Source: Sycobia sp. Sy_11
Lineage: Eukaryota > Arthropoda > Insecta > Hymenoptera > Epichrysomallidae
Length of the DNA stretch: 64,000 nucleotides
Direction of reading: 5' to 3'
NCBI GenBank assembly: GCA_018907035.1
Contig: JACCIC010000019.1
Coordinates: 4,171,501 to 4,235,500 of the forward strand
The notes under the pieces are model-generated. The model saw only the letters and a program-made list of their open reading frames with translations. It had not been told where the DNA came from and searched no databases. Every line of letters starts with the position of its first letter. Within the stretch, counting starts at the first letter, position 1. Shown here in pieces: positions 1 through 12,590 of this stretch. The position numbers and the translations under genes are program-made.

Positions 1-180
1 TATCGCGACTCTCTCATAATTATCTTATCAAATTGCCCCAAACTAATTTTATGTACTTAAAATTTTGGCATTTTTTTTTTCTGTGAAACAAATACACTTA
101 CTTCTGTGCTTATATCATTTTTTTTCTTCATTAAATTGTTTACACTTAATTATTCGAAACAAAAATAATAAGTTTGCTGG
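1..180 (-). repeat. Further copy of the vitellogenin-like upstream flank
   Basis: The stretch from about base 20 (ttatcttatcaaattg, then ctaattttatgt, an aaatacactta-like part and ttaattattcg) aligns with 818-960, with 12660-12820 upstream of gene A, and with 20230-20400 upstream of gene B. By analogy its start exon would lie roughly 100 bp beyond the left edge. The alignment is imperfect and by eye. Confidence 0.45.
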
Positions 181-708
181 TATAAATTTTCCATGAAATA
201 ACAAATTTTAGTATGAGCATAAGTCAAATTGTCTTGTTTACATTCGATATTTTATGAGTATTTGCTTGTCGAAACCTCGGTCGATACCTTAATGATTTCT
301 GCCAAAAATAAAAGTACGCTCATATAAACTTTAAGCTTTCTTACATTGCCGAATTCAATTTCAATGTGCAGAATCGTAAAAATGAAAGCTTGCATTATTT
401 ATAATTACCATACAGCCTGTCTAAATCTAGCAAAGTCTGTACAGTTAGTCTTAATTTAAAATCATTTTGAAAAAATAATTTTTTTCTATTCATTTTTTAA
501 AAAGATTTCTATTTAATATCGTTGAACTAGCTTGGACGTTTTATCACTACTACGAATTACTTTCAACCCTTGTTACCCCTTTATCCGATGCTAGTTGATA
601 AAAGTGTCGAATTCATAATTCAAAATTCGGTTATTAACATTTGATATTGTTGCCATCGCGAGTTATACACAATTTTTAGAAATATATTTTATTTAAATTA
701 TGATATAC

Positions 709-739
709 CTCCTTTCACCCGTTGCATTGGAAGAAGCAT
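709..739 (-). pseudogene. Orphan first coding exon of a third vitellogenin-like paralog
   Basis: On the minus strand this encodes MLLPMQRVKG plus one extra base, followed directly by a GTATAT donor. It has the same 31-nt length, phase and start as exon 1 of paralogs A and B, and about 200 bp of upstream flank (740-960) is also shared with them. No exon-2-like sequence (the signal-peptide exon ending GCCTCAG) is present in 1-700. Either its remaining exons lie beyond the left edge or this is a duplicated promoter-exon fragment. It is called a fragment, with uncertainty. Confidence 0.55.
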
Positions 740-960
740 CGTCGACGTTGATCTTTTTGGTCTGAGCAATTTTTTGGACTTGTTTTAAACATTTTACTGC
801 TACTTATGAAGTAAGGTTATCTTATCACATTGTTCCTCACTAATTTTATGTGCGTAAATGACTATTTTTCTAATGTAAAATAAATACATTTAGTTTTCGT
901 TATATTTCTCTTAATTAACTTTCATTTGCTTGTTTAGCACTATGATCATAACGAAATTAT
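740..960 (-). promoter_or_regulatory. Conserved 5' flank of the orphan start exon
   Basis: About 220 bp immediately upstream (minus strand) of the orphan ATG exon, similar to the flanks of paralogs A and B. It may hold the promoter or 5' UTR. In A and B, but not here, a CAG acceptor-like triplet sits 6 bases before the ATG, so part of this block could be a 5' UTR intron. Confidence 0.35.
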
Positions 961-2500
961 GATATCATCACTAATCTTATAATTAACTTATCATATTTTT
1001 CTTAACAAATGTTAGGTGACAAAAAAGATTATACATTTTGTAATTATTAAATAATCACAAACATGTGCAGGGTATTATTTAAATTTGTTCAACATAATAA
1101 TAATAATGGCACTTAATTATAAGTTTCCTTATTGCCATTTTAAATTTCAATGAGGAATATGATCTAGACGATATAAAGACTCATTCAAATTACTATGATT
1201 GTCGAGCACGTTCATAACATACTTAACATCTATTTTATTTCATTTTGACCTCTTTCTCGAAATCGTTACATTCTTTTTCATATAATACGTTTAATTTTTA
1301 ATAAATTTCAATAATTTATTTAAAATAATTTATTTAATGTTAAAAGTTTGTTACTGAAAATAATTTATTTAAGTTAGTTTTTACAGTATCACAAAAAAGA
1401 AATTATAATTTCAAAATCTGAACGTGTAATAGACTACAATAGACTACATTTCATAGATCTTTGAATAAAAGCCTCGAATTTGAATTTAAAATTTGGATAA
1501 ATTACAAACTCGTTAGGAACGTGAATTTGTTATAGTAAATAGAAAATCTTTCGGTATATAATTCATGTAGAATATCAAAAGTTCATTAGTAAATTTGGCC
1601 TTTATGCTTGATTAAAGTCTCTTTATAACAGATACTCTTAATGCAGCTTAGACTTGAAACATTGCCTTTGACATTTTAAAAATGTGAATTATTCAAGTTA
1701 TTGAAGTTAGCATGTCGACCTCTATGGAATTCCTTGTCCATTTAATATTCGATACTATATTTTGCCAATAAAAATTTTTTAAAAAAATTAATAATAAGAT
1801 TGAATAATAAGAAGAGGTGCAATACGAGAACATAGGAATCTGTTGATTTCCAATTGCTCATAATGAGTTCTTTAATAATGAAGCTAGGCAATATAATTGA
1901 ACGCCTTTGTGTGGGTATGTATATGCATAATTTGGGAACAGTCCTAATAACTTTCAATATGTTCTTCAATATCAAAATTACAATTTCTAGTAGTGAAACT
2001 AATACAGTACGTAAAGACACTTTGATTTCATACAGTCATAATCTCTTCAAAGGACATTGAACATACTTTTACCACAAAAACTCAATTAAAGTAATTTTGA
2101 AAATTTATACACATACTTTACGATAATATGAGCCATTATCATTTTCTTTATAGTTAAACTATTTAAATAAATAACTGTAGAAAACAGTTTGTATAAATAA
2201 ATAAATAAATCAGCAAATTATAATTTTACATTGTATCGAATTATATTCGGGAAAAAATTGAACCATATATAATCTTATAGTGTTACCATATTAATAGAAC
2301 TAATTGAAAATTCAAAATAATTTATCAAAGATTAATTTCATACGAAAAAATCTTGGGTCAACGGGTAAACGGTTTTGAAAAATTAAGCTAAAGTTTATTA
2401 AGATTAGGATTTCGAAGTTTGAATTAGTTTACGATTGGAAATGTAAAAAATATAAAAAATAATATAAAAAACAACAGTAAGATCTTATAATAATATTTGT

Positions 2501-3150
2501 ACTAAAAAGTTCGGGAATTGGGCGCCGCAGGATTTGACGCTGGGAAATATTGAAAATCATGTTTTGATTTTGGAATTTTTTTCTTCAGCACGACAAAAAA
2601 AAGTCATTTTTACATCGAGTTGTGACTGGTGATGAAAAGTAAATCCATTACGATATTCTCACGTGCAAAAAACGTGGATTGAGACTGTCGAAACAGGACC
2701 ATCGCAAAGAAAACGAGAAAACCACGCAAACAAGGATTTTCCAATTCTGCATTTGGTGGGACCAGAAGAGTGCAATCGACTATGAATTGCTGACAAGGGT
2801 CAAATAGTCAACAAACCATTCTATTGGATAACAATTAGTGTTTGAACAAAAATTTCTGTCTCAACTGCCTTACTCGTAACTAGACCTTTGACTACGACTT
2901 ACCTAATATAACTACCATTCGTTCCGATTGATACACAATGCCGTCAGCGGAGAACGTTTCACTTCACCTGAAGGTATCCAAAATTGGCTCATTCTTGGCC
3001 TCAAAAGATGAAATATTTTTAAAGAACCAAAAATTGCCTGCATTTTAGCCAAAGGCTATAGCTAGTAATGGATAATGCTTCGAATAATGTATTTTTTCAT
3101 TTGATTATTGAAATAAAGTCCCAATTTTCATCGAAACTACGAACTTTTTT
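2501..3150 (+). mobile_element. Decayed, internally deleted mariner element
   Basis: Plus-strand remains of a mariner transposase. VVTGDEK, a stop in place of Trp, then IHYD (first catalytic block) lie near 2620-2660. FCIWWDQKSAIDYELL follows near 2740-2790 after a frameshift, and the C-terminal FTSPEGIQNWL...LKR lies near 2950-3010. The second and third catalytic blocks are missing. The ends look like inverted repeats: aaaaagttcg at the left and its complement cgaacttttt at the right. The element is about 650 bp, half of full length, and non-functional. Confidence 0.6.
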
Positions 3151-3272
3151 AATCAGAGACCAATACCATATGATCAAAATTGACCCGGACTGGCGCATTT
3201 CAACTCCGCGCGTAGACTGAATCGGTAAAATTTTTTTCTTATATTGGTACAACTGGAAATTTGAGCACCATA

Positions 3273-3920
3273 TCTCCATTAGTGTGTATTTGTCAGCTGT
3301 TGTTTCCGACGCAAAAAGAGTATCTGACGATATTGACTATGGACTCCTGATGCGTTCCCCGAAGCGGATTTTTGAGTTTCCGAAAGAGGAAAAAGTCACA
3401 GGGAGTCAAATCTGGCAAATACGGTGACTGAGTGATGACTTTCATTATGTATTTGGCCAAAACAGCAGACACAATCGTGCTTGAATGTACCGGCGCATTA
3501 TCATGGTGAACAAACCATGAATTGTCTGGCCACAAATCCGGTCGTTTACGACGAATTGCTTCACGTGGACGCCTCAAAACGGCCAAGTAGTACTTCTTAT
3601 TAACCGTTTGACCTCCTGAAACGAATTCATGGTGAACCACCTCATGGTAATCGAACAAAACGATGAGCATCACCTTGATTTTCGGTGGATGGGTGACTTG
3701 CATGAGGCAAGGTTTCAACGACTTCACGACCTTTACTGAATGCTTTGTGCCGACTCAAATACTTGCATCGCGATAAAGTAGACTTCCATAGCCGTAATTC
3801 CATTGGAAACACAAAAATTTTCAGCCTATTCGTTAATCAATTTTTTTTTCCATAGTCAATATCGCCAGACAAACTTTTTTCGTCGTAAAGAAACATCTGA
3901 CAAACACACATTAATAGAGA
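3273..3920 (-). mobile_element. Internally deleted mariner element with TA-flanked inverted repeats
   Basis: The terminal inverted repeats are about 24 bp with three differences: left tctccattagtgtgt, right (complement) tctctattaatgtgt, each continuing to tttgtcag. They are flanked by TA on both sides (3271-3272 and 3921-3922). The minus-strand ORF at 3293-3727 (144 aa) holds the central and C-terminal catalytic part: VHHDNAPVH and YLPDLTPCDFFLF. The two Asp are separated by 34 residues, the D34D spacing of mariner. The N-terminal DNA-binding half and the first catalytic Asp are gone, so the copy cannot move by itself. Confidence 0.75.
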
Positions 3921-3925
3921 TATTA

Positions 3926-6174
3926 CTTATATTCTTACTTTTCGATAGTAAGAATAGACACTCAAGTTAATCATTCGTTACGTATCATATGTCTTTTATT
4001 CTTTTCAACACTGAAAACGATTACTCGTTTTCACAATTCGCTATAGGAGTAGTCGTGCTAAATTTAAATGCTATATAGATATTTCAAAACATTGATCGTA
4101 TTGTATTATTAATCATTAAATTTCATATTATTATAGGACATATTTTCTTACCTTTCAATTAACATTTTTACAACTGGAGAAAATGCCCGGACTTTATATT
4201 TTTACTCTAGAAAAAAATTTTTTTAACTCTATTCGTAAATCAAATTCGTAATTCGATATTTTATTGGTATATTATAACCTAAAATATTAAGATTTGAAAC
4301 TCTTCAGATCCATGTAAAATTTTAATTGGCGTTTCTTTATTGCTGAATCTATTTATATTATACGTATTCTACTCGAATTTTAATTTTAATGGCTATTGCA
4401 TTTTTCACAACTTTTTCTTCGGTCTCAAATTTTAAAAATTCAGTGCTTAAATTCGAAATAAAGTAAACTATTGGCAATAGTAATACGTGAACGGAAACAA
4501 GATTGACATAAATTTTCTGTAAGTATTGCACCAGTAATATTGAATCTATGGAATATATGGCTTCATCATACAGCGATGAAAGCATTCATCAGTTTCGTAA
4601 TTTCTTTCAATAAATCTGCAGATTTTTGTCAAATATCCAATTTTTGTTTGCTATTTTGAGATATTTGATTTAAATTTATAAAAATCTTTTTAAAAATATA
4701 CACGTGAAAAACGCCATCAGTACTTTCTTATCAGTGTCATGAACAGACTGAATTCAACATAATGTTTACAAAGATTTATAGAAAATAAGGTATGCGCTAA
4801 AATTATTTCAATAATTTTTATTTAAAATCTAATTTTTACTTAATCTCCTGTTTATTGGTGGTATATATCTAAGAAGCCAAATTCGCTAGCATCGAACAGA
4901 ATTACTTTAGTATCGCCAACCCCCCCCCCCTCTCCACCTGACTTGGCACTGTTGTACATGTAGAAAACTAGTATAATTTAAAGCAAAATCATATATGCAA
5001 TATTACATTCTTTTTATTCATGGCTAAAAATTGTTTTTTAATAGTATATTACGATCCTTGGTTAGAAAATTGAATTTTCTGAAGTGCATAACGTGAAGTC
5101 GAGGATTTAAATTCATGAACTTCTGGGCACACCACTTTATGACGCAGAAATATTTTGAATAGTATTAATATATTATTCGTAGGATCTTTTTGCGCAAGTA
5201 TCGAAAATGAATACCCGCCCAACATTTGCTGAACAGATGCAAAACCGAGATTAGGTTATGCTGGTTGAGGCGGGCATAAAAAATTAAAATAAATATTAAA
5301 AAAGAAGAGAACAAAAAGTAGTTAGGAAAAAATATTAAATAATGAATATATGTTAAGTAAAAAAGAATATAAAATTTAAAGTGCACAAGAATCGAAACTC
5401 AAAGTTATGAATGGTACATAATTTCGCGAGTCTCGTCATATAAAATATGTTTGAACACATTTAGTTAATTTCATCAGTCGGAAAAGAAAGAAAAAACATT
5501 ATTTTCTTTTTGCGATATACTGTTTTTGTCATATATTTCAATAAGTTAAAAAATTTATACCATTGGGATCCCCTAAGAATTCATACGGTATGATACACTC
5601 TTAAATCATTTCTAATATATAACATGTTCGCATTTATATCTGTCATTCCTTTTGTTTACTTTCAGGGTGCACTTAACTTATTTAACTGCATTTACTTACA
5701 GATGTAATCATGATATAATGTGTACGTTGGTGTAAATTAGTTTAGCTTATGTATACAGATGATTCAAGTTATATACATTATTTTAGGGTTATCTGATTCG
5801 TATTTAATCGACAGCCGAAGTCGTGACATAAGTCTCACTTTCTGACCCGAAATTGAGCCAGGAATTTTGCTCTTTCTGCTGAGAAAAACAGAAAACCTAA
5901 ATGTTAATTAATGTTTCATGAAAAATTATGACTGATCGTAATTGGTCATTAATATACCGAGTGTTAAATATGTATTTATATTTTTCTATATATTATAAAG
6001 AATCTTTAAATGCAAATAAAAATTTAGGTACGCGTACTATCTTATCGTTCCCAATTATTCTGTACCTTTTATATAACATACACACGTGTAATTCCTAAAT
6101 ATAAGGAAAACTAATACACATTCGTTAAATTGAAAATTAAATTTAGATGAAATTGTCGGCATGAAAAACATATA
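3926..6174. other. AT-rich DNA without a recognised gene
   Basis: Short ORFs only, with no homology recognised. A poly-C run of about 12 lies at 4920-4931. Confidence 0.5.
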
Positions 6175-7430
6175 CGAGGTCAGACAATTAAGTAATACGA
6201 CAAAATTGAAAAATCGAGTATATTTAAAAATTAAGGTTAATATCTTTCAAAGTAGTAAGTACCCTTCCTAATTCTATACATTTATTCCAGCGAGTTTTCC
6301 AGTTTTCGTAACAATTCTGGAACACTTCTCGTGGGACCTCTCCGAGTACCCTCGTCACAGATTCTTGGATGTCTTCAACGGGGTCAAAATGTCGACCTTT
6401 GATGAATTTCTTCAAATAAAGAAATGAAGTCGCAGGGTGATATGTCCGGTGAATAGGGCGGTTGTGGCAACGTTGCGATGCATTTAGACGCCAAAAACTG
6501 AGAAACACTGAACGCACTGTGACAGGGAACATTGTTGTGACGCAGAACACTTCGCGATCCCTGGACGCATTTTGAGTACATTTTCCGTAATTTTGCGAGC
6601 ACATTGTGTTAGAATACCTAATTTATGGTTTGTCCAGGTACAAACTCCTTGTGAACCACCCCTTTGCTGTCGAATAAGCAAATGAACATGGTTTTCACTT
6701 TGGACTTACGCATTCTCGCCTTCTTTGGCCTTGGCGCTCCAGCGGTCAGCCACTGTTGGCTTTCTCATTTAGTTTCGGTGTCATAATGAAAGAATCAACT
6801 TTCATCACCAGTAATAACTCGATCGAGAAGAATAGGATGACACTCAACCTGCTCGAGACAATCTTGAGCGATGTTAATTCGGTGGGCTTTTTGCTCATCT
6901 GAAAGGTTCTTCGGTACCATCTTTGCGCACAACTTTTTCATGGTGAAATCTCCGGTTCAAATCTTTCTAACTGTTTCCCGGGTAATATTCAACTCGTCAG
7001 CCAACATTCGAATGGATAGTCGCCGGTCTTCACGAACAAGGCCGCGGACGCGCTGCACCTCGTCTTTGACGCTCTCCCGGCCTTTTTTAAAATCGCCATG
7101 CCACCGAAGCACCTGACTACAACTCAGGGTATGACTACCATATACTTGAAGCACTTTTTGATAAGTTTCTGTCGCGGTTTCGCCGAGTTACGCACCAAAT
7201 TTTATCGCGCACCGTTGCTCTAAATTTCTCGGTTCCATTTTCATGATATGCACCACTCGCGCGTTCTTACAAAACACTCAACAGATAGCGAAGAAATGAT
7301 TATTCAAGGGTCGTGAAGGTCTCCGTCGAGAGAGTAGGGATCTACTATTACGGTGGCGGAGTTACAGATTCGCAGTGTTACCACAGGCCGAGAAATAAAA
7401 TCGGTCGCATTACTTAATTGTCTAACCTCG
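6175..7430 (-). mobile_element. Near full-length mariner element, inactive transposase
   Basis: The 1,256-bp element has inverted repeats of about 28 bp: cgaggtcagacaattaagta at the left and cgaggttagacaattaagta as the complement of the right end. It is flanked by TA duplications. The transposase runs on the minus strand. The helix-turn-helix part is at 6957-7154 (LSIRMLADELNITRETVRKI). Around 6790 the first catalytic block reads ITGDES, a stop replacing Trp, then FFHYDTETK. Near 6530 the second block reads HNNVPCHSA, with Asn where catalytic Asp is expected. YSPDISPCD and a C-terminal part follow at 6224-6480. The stop, frameshifts and lost Asp make it dead. It sits about 460 bp beyond the end of vitellogenin-like gene A. 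Confidence 0.82.
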
Positions 7431-7890
7431 TATGTTATGTTCTTTTCTTAAACTTATCTTTAACTTTAGAAAAAGCTTTAGAATTTAGAATTTAAAATAT
7501 TTCTATAAAAAAAGAAATATAATTATATAAAAATATTGAAAGAGAAAATTCTTGAGATATAACTTGAGTTATGTTTTCATAGTAAGGGTAGTGTTCATTA
7601 GTCTCAGTTACTACATTAAGAAATTTTTATTCATGCATTTTGTTTTTTTATTAATTCCATCCCGATGCGTCTACTACATAAGTAAACAAATACACTATAC
7701 TACAGTATGTCAAAAATAATCTTGAAATTTCATTAATTTAAAAACTCTGGGCTGAACCTTCACGTAATATATATTTTATCTTTAAATATTGAAATGAGTA
7801 ACAGTTATGCATAGTTTATAAAAATATAATGACACAGTTGTTTCGATTCTGATGTGTTTCTTATCACATCCTTTTTTGCATTATTAACAA

Positions 7891-10800
7891 TTATTCCGGC
7901 AAATAGCATTTTAATAATTCGTCAATCAATTCACGACTCACTGTCTCGAATGAGGCATCACACCCAAAGGCTTTGTCAACTTTTATTAAATTTTTGGCTT
8001 TAGGATTTTTTATTTTTAAGACTTCTAAATTGGGTTTACTTAGTGAAAATCCGTCTATCATTTCATCTGTTGTATCGAGTGTTTCAGGCAGTGTATTTGG
8101 TTCCCGTGTTTCTTGGTAATTCAACACAATGCTGAAAAGTATGAGAAAGTTCCGAGTTCAGAAAGATATGCATAAATTTGAAGTCAATAAATGTTGATTT
8201 ATTATCCCATATTTCGAATATTTTCACTTTATGCAGTAAGTTTTTTTTTTTTTTTTAAGTGTTCAATTAAATTAAGGTATAACTATTTTACAAAGACCGT
8301 TGCAAAAATGAATTATTAATATTAATTTTAAAATTAGAAAACAACTATTTTTATTATTTGAATATAAACTTAATTACCTGTATTCGACTACAAACAATTT
8401 TTTGGAATCTTTCCATGGATGGTAGCTTCGTTTTTCGTTTATATGTACAGTTTGAATAGTGCTTGTTGTTTTATTTAAAAGAATAACGCGATCGTTAGTT
8501 ACATCAATTTTAAGATTTTTCTATAAAAAGTATATTGAGAGTATTATTTGTTACAGTTATAATTTTTTTAAGATAATGAAATAATGCAAACCTTTTGCCC
8601 AGTATTGCAAATGTCACCTAAGGTATATTCGTTATTTTCACTCTTTTCTTCTGCACATAATCCTGTATTAGTCTTGCTAATTTTGTCATACGCGACATCC
8701 TGTGCTATTGGCCTTCTATTTACGTCATACTCGAGTTGACAATGTCCCATTATCGTAGTCTAAAAGTAATTTGGAACTTAACTTTTTTGAAAGCTATTTT
8801 ATTATACTCTTCAATAACACGGGCCACCACATTTTATCACCTACAGACCGGACATATTCTTTCCAAAGATATTTAAAGCGCTAAATCTGAATCTGATCTT
8901 AGAATTTTTCCACCATCCTAGATTTTCTAGATATCATAGCCTAAAAATACATAAACCTGATTCTTGTTATGCTTGAGCTTGGCTCACAACGAGAATGTTT
9001 ATTCTACTATACATCTGGGCACAGTGTCACAAACCTAACATCTATTTAAAACACCATTACCCAATTTTTTAAAAAGGATTTTTAGAATCCGAGACATCGT
9101 TCTTTGAAATTTAGCAAGTTTAAATTTTAGAGAATATTGCAATAAATGAGAAAGCATATCTGCCAGGTTCAGCAATGAACTTTTACTTTATGTTCTACCT
9201 TTAAAGACTATTTTGTCGTGTGATACCTCTAGATGTTACTTTGTAGGCCAATATATTAAATTTCAAAATGCCAGCTATAGCGAGCGTCGATTGATAAGCA
9301 GCGAACTATAAAATAACGCATGACATAAAATAAAACATAGATTGAATTCACACTTAATGTGTGCTAAATCTGAAAATTCTTAAAGATAGCTTTTTCAAAA
9401 CCTATGCTCAAATACTTATGCAAAACTATATGTTGCCATATTATATATCATTGCGATAGTCTGGTCTAAAACGTTAATTTCAAAGAGCGATGTCTCGGAT
9501 TGCAAAAATCCATTTAAAAATAGGGGATAGCGGTTTTTGAAATAGAAGATGTTAGCTTCGTGATACCGTGCTCTGATTTGCAATAGATCAAACGTTTCCG
9601 ATGTCGGCGAAGGTCAAACATAACAAGCAACTGTATTTTTTCAATTTTAGGTTCGAATATCTCGGAATCCTAGAGTGAGAGAGTAATTCTGAGATTCGGA
9701 TTCAGTGAATCGAATTCCTTCGGGTACACCAGGTCCGGCCTATGGCTGTGGAATTTTGTCGAATTTTGTCGGCATGCGATTAATAATTTTAATTACCTCG
9801 TTTGAATATTCGGTAAATTGAAGTTCTTCGTGTCCAATAATTGACGATAAATTGAGTTGGAAATTATTTGACATAAAGTCAAATTTAAAATTTTTGGAAA
9901 ATTGCGTATCATTTTCATAAAATTTGAGGCCTTGAAGCTAGGAAGCAAATAGGAAATCTTGTTACATTGACAATAATTGTTTAGAAAAAATAGTTTTATA
10001 ATACGTACCACAAAGAATTCACTATAGAAAACTGAAAAAGGTGTCATTAAAGCCTTTATAGTATCATTGATAGAGGCACAGTTAATTTTTTCGGTTCTTC
10101 CATATTTATTGCTTTTTAAAATGTCAACTTTATATATTTGGCCATTAAATGGTTTTGCTGCATCAGTTCCAACTTGGAATAAAAAGTTTCCTGCTATAAT
10201 GTAGTTTTCCATAGTGTTAACGCAATGGCGAAAGTGTGTTTTGATCTCATATTTAAATTTAAATAATATTACTCTAGTATCAGCTAAATCTGTTTAAAAA
10301 ATTAATAATAATATTATGATGAATATAAATTTGATAATTCTACTTGAACAACGAGTATTAATGAAGTGTAAATAGTCTTACCTGAGGCAATAATTAGAAG
10401 TATTAAACACGTCACCACACCTATTTAGAGAGGAGATAATATGCTATTAGTTATTATTAAATATTATTTTAATGAACTAATATCGCTCTTTGTAATGTAC
10501 AGTGAGGATATATTATATGATATATATTCTAGTAAATAAATTTTAAAAAATGCTAATATTTTTCAATAATAAGCTATTAAAATATTGTTTTATTAAAATA
10601 TAGAAGAAAAAAACATGAAATCGAAAAGTTTGATTTAGATTTGAGAAATCAAATATATAAAAATACAGATTCTAGAATTTATTTAGATCAAATGTTTGAA
10701 GTCAACTATTGCGTGAATATTTAGAATAACCCAAGCAAAAGTGTAAATAATAATCGATTAAAAGTGTTAAAAATAATCAATTTTTACCAATCACAGGCAT

Positions 10801-12590
10801 ACCAATTAATATATTAATAACAATTTTGGAAGTTCAAAAATAATAATTTCTTCTTATAATAACTATTATTTATAAAGATCCCATTCAAATCAGAAAAAAA
10901 CACTACTATAAACAGCATTTTTCAAATTATCTGGTTCAATCTCTTAAATCGACATCCTACTAAAATCTGACCGTTATTACGTCGCGTAACATATGACAGA
11001 AGATTTAAACATTTGACTCAGTATATCAAGTTACACATTTCAATGATAAAACACGGTTGATTTGCCAGTTTTCTATCGAAATACATAATTATATTTTAGC
11101 CGACAGTTGACAAAATAATCCAAATTGCAACTGTAAGTTGTAATTCAACTCCAGGACGTTTGAAGAAATTTGAAGAAATTTTAACCACCATGAGAAAATT
11201 TATTCGTAGAAATCTCTCCCAAATGTTAGTGATATTTTTTCTTATATTACGATTAGCTCGTTCAGATGTTGCTATTTTATACGTATCTGAACACATCGTT
11301 GAAAATTCAATAAACACTATTTGGAAGTGCCATCAACAAGAGGTAATTCCGACGAAACTTGGAGTTACCGATGTTAGTAGGAATTTCCTTTCGAAGGAAC
11401 AGGCCAAGCCTGTAGAGCTATTATAGTATTGTAATAATACTTTGTTTATTATTCTTGCAAGATGATTTGAAAAAACAATCAATTCTTCTACGAGACTTCA
11501 ATAGCACTAAAAGATACGGATGAACTTGCCAGTATTTTCAAAAAATGAGATGTTTTTAGTTTAGATCGTGAATTGAAGAATGTAAAAGGAATTTTAGAAG
11601 GAAAAAGATTTCATGCGACTACACCCAGCTGTAATTGGAAAAAGGCATAAACTCACTATTAATGAACCGAATGAATCGAGCAATATATTACTGAACTTCG
11701 TTGAGATATAGAAGTTATATATGGAATCCGGTGCACAAACAATATCTTTTTCTTGATTTACATGACATTCGAGAACTTACACTAGAAGAACTATAACTTT
11801 TTTACGTGGCCCTATTAATTACAACACACCACCTTCTTCTTAGGGGAAACATCTATGATAACAATACATTATCCTTGAGTTACATAAAAATTACAACAAA
11901 TCCATGACTTAAACTATCAGCTGTTACTCTCATTTGCTACCAAATTGCTGGTCTTTTGTTTGATTTATCTTATTGTAGACATTTGTCAGATATAAAATTC
12001 ACGAAAAAATGAAGATTCTGAAATAATTAATTGGGAGTATTACCTCAGTAAATAATAACTTCGTCTCATTTTTCTGGCAAAAAATTAAATTCTTAAGTGT
12101 AAATTATTTTGAAAGTTACTTATTATTATTTATCTATAATATCATTTTATGTTTATAAATTGTAAAGAAGATAAAAAGATAAAACTTAATTTACGTACCT
12201 GTTTAATCAAGTAATAATAATTACAATTAAAAAAATAAAAGGTTTCTTTCAGAGCTGATATTTTCGTATTACGTGAGCAAAAAATATTGAATGCAAAATT
12301 TTAGGGTGCCTCGGAATAGGAGAAGTTTTCAAGAGTATAGGATCTAATTTTCTCTTTATTCTAAATCCCCAATCGATACATTTCCTTATCATCTCAACAG
12401 ATGATATCCTTTATATATAAAGTTAATGTGCTTCCGAGCTTCTTACCAGACGGAAGTTCTATAAGCATTTTCTTACTATCCATCCAAAACAATGAAATCA
12501 ATCTGAACATAATCTGTAGACAATTTTTATAAGTATATTTTATATAAAGTATATAGTACCTATTTTAATACGCTGCATTGGAAGTAGCAT
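7891..12590 (-). CDS. Short secreted vitellogenin-like protein, paralog A (7 exons, 347 aa)
   Basis: Coding exons read on the minus strand: 12560-12590, 10382-10420, 10009-10289, 9797-9937, 8592-8759, 8378-8520, 7891-8131. All introns are GT/AG and the codon phases join into one open frame of 1044 nt. Exons 1-2 give a signal peptide (MLLPMQRIKI, then a hydrophobic VVTCLILLIIAS). Exons 3-5 resemble the vitellogenin/lipoprotein N-terminal beta-barrel: the post-signal D-x-x-x start with an FKFKYEI strand, a conserved LQGLKFYENDTQFSKNF segment, then G-x-C-x-x-x-Y-x-V followed by two more cysteines, as in the G-K-C...Y...NFDNC region of insect vitellogenin. It ends with CYLPE about 350 residues in, so the helical domain, lipid cavity and vWD domain of full vitellogenin (about 1,700 aa) are absent. 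Likely a secreted haemolymph protein; function unknown. Paralog B has the same gene structure. The start was chosen from the conserved ATG exon shared by three copies. Confidence 0.75.
8820..9780. repeat. Long inverted-repeat (fold-back) element in intron 4 of gene A
   Basis: The two halves are reverse complements over roughly 300 bp or more. The core is cleanest at 9074-9112 (atttttagaatccgagacat) against 9478-9515 (complement atttttgcaatccgagacat). Similarity continues outward to about 8845 and 9750 (the agaccggac / aggccggac pair) and fades inward. It accounts for nearly all of the 1,037-bp intron, while the same intron in gene B is 68 bp. No transposase ORF was seen. It is likely a non-autonomous DNA element of fold-back type. 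Confidence 0.65.
11330..11790 (+). mobile_element. Relic of a DDE-type transposase (DDE_Tnp_4-like) in intron 1 of gene A
   Basis: Broken plus-strand frames give a leading segment ending KLGVTDVSRNFLSKEQ, then DVFSLDRELKNVKGILEGK, then KLTINEPNES. These recall the D-R-G-F-R-D-V...LE-x-K-G and T-x-x-E-A-N-E-S-R blocks of PIF/Harbinger-related DDE transposases. Several stops and frameshifts are present. Assignment is by motif memory only. Confidence 0.4.

Noticed and set aside
11160..11426. 88-codon ORF with a hydrophobic start in intron 1 of gene A, as a small secreted peptide gene
   Set aside because: Its C-terminal half fits the leading part of the DDE-transposase relic and it has no counterpart in gene B.
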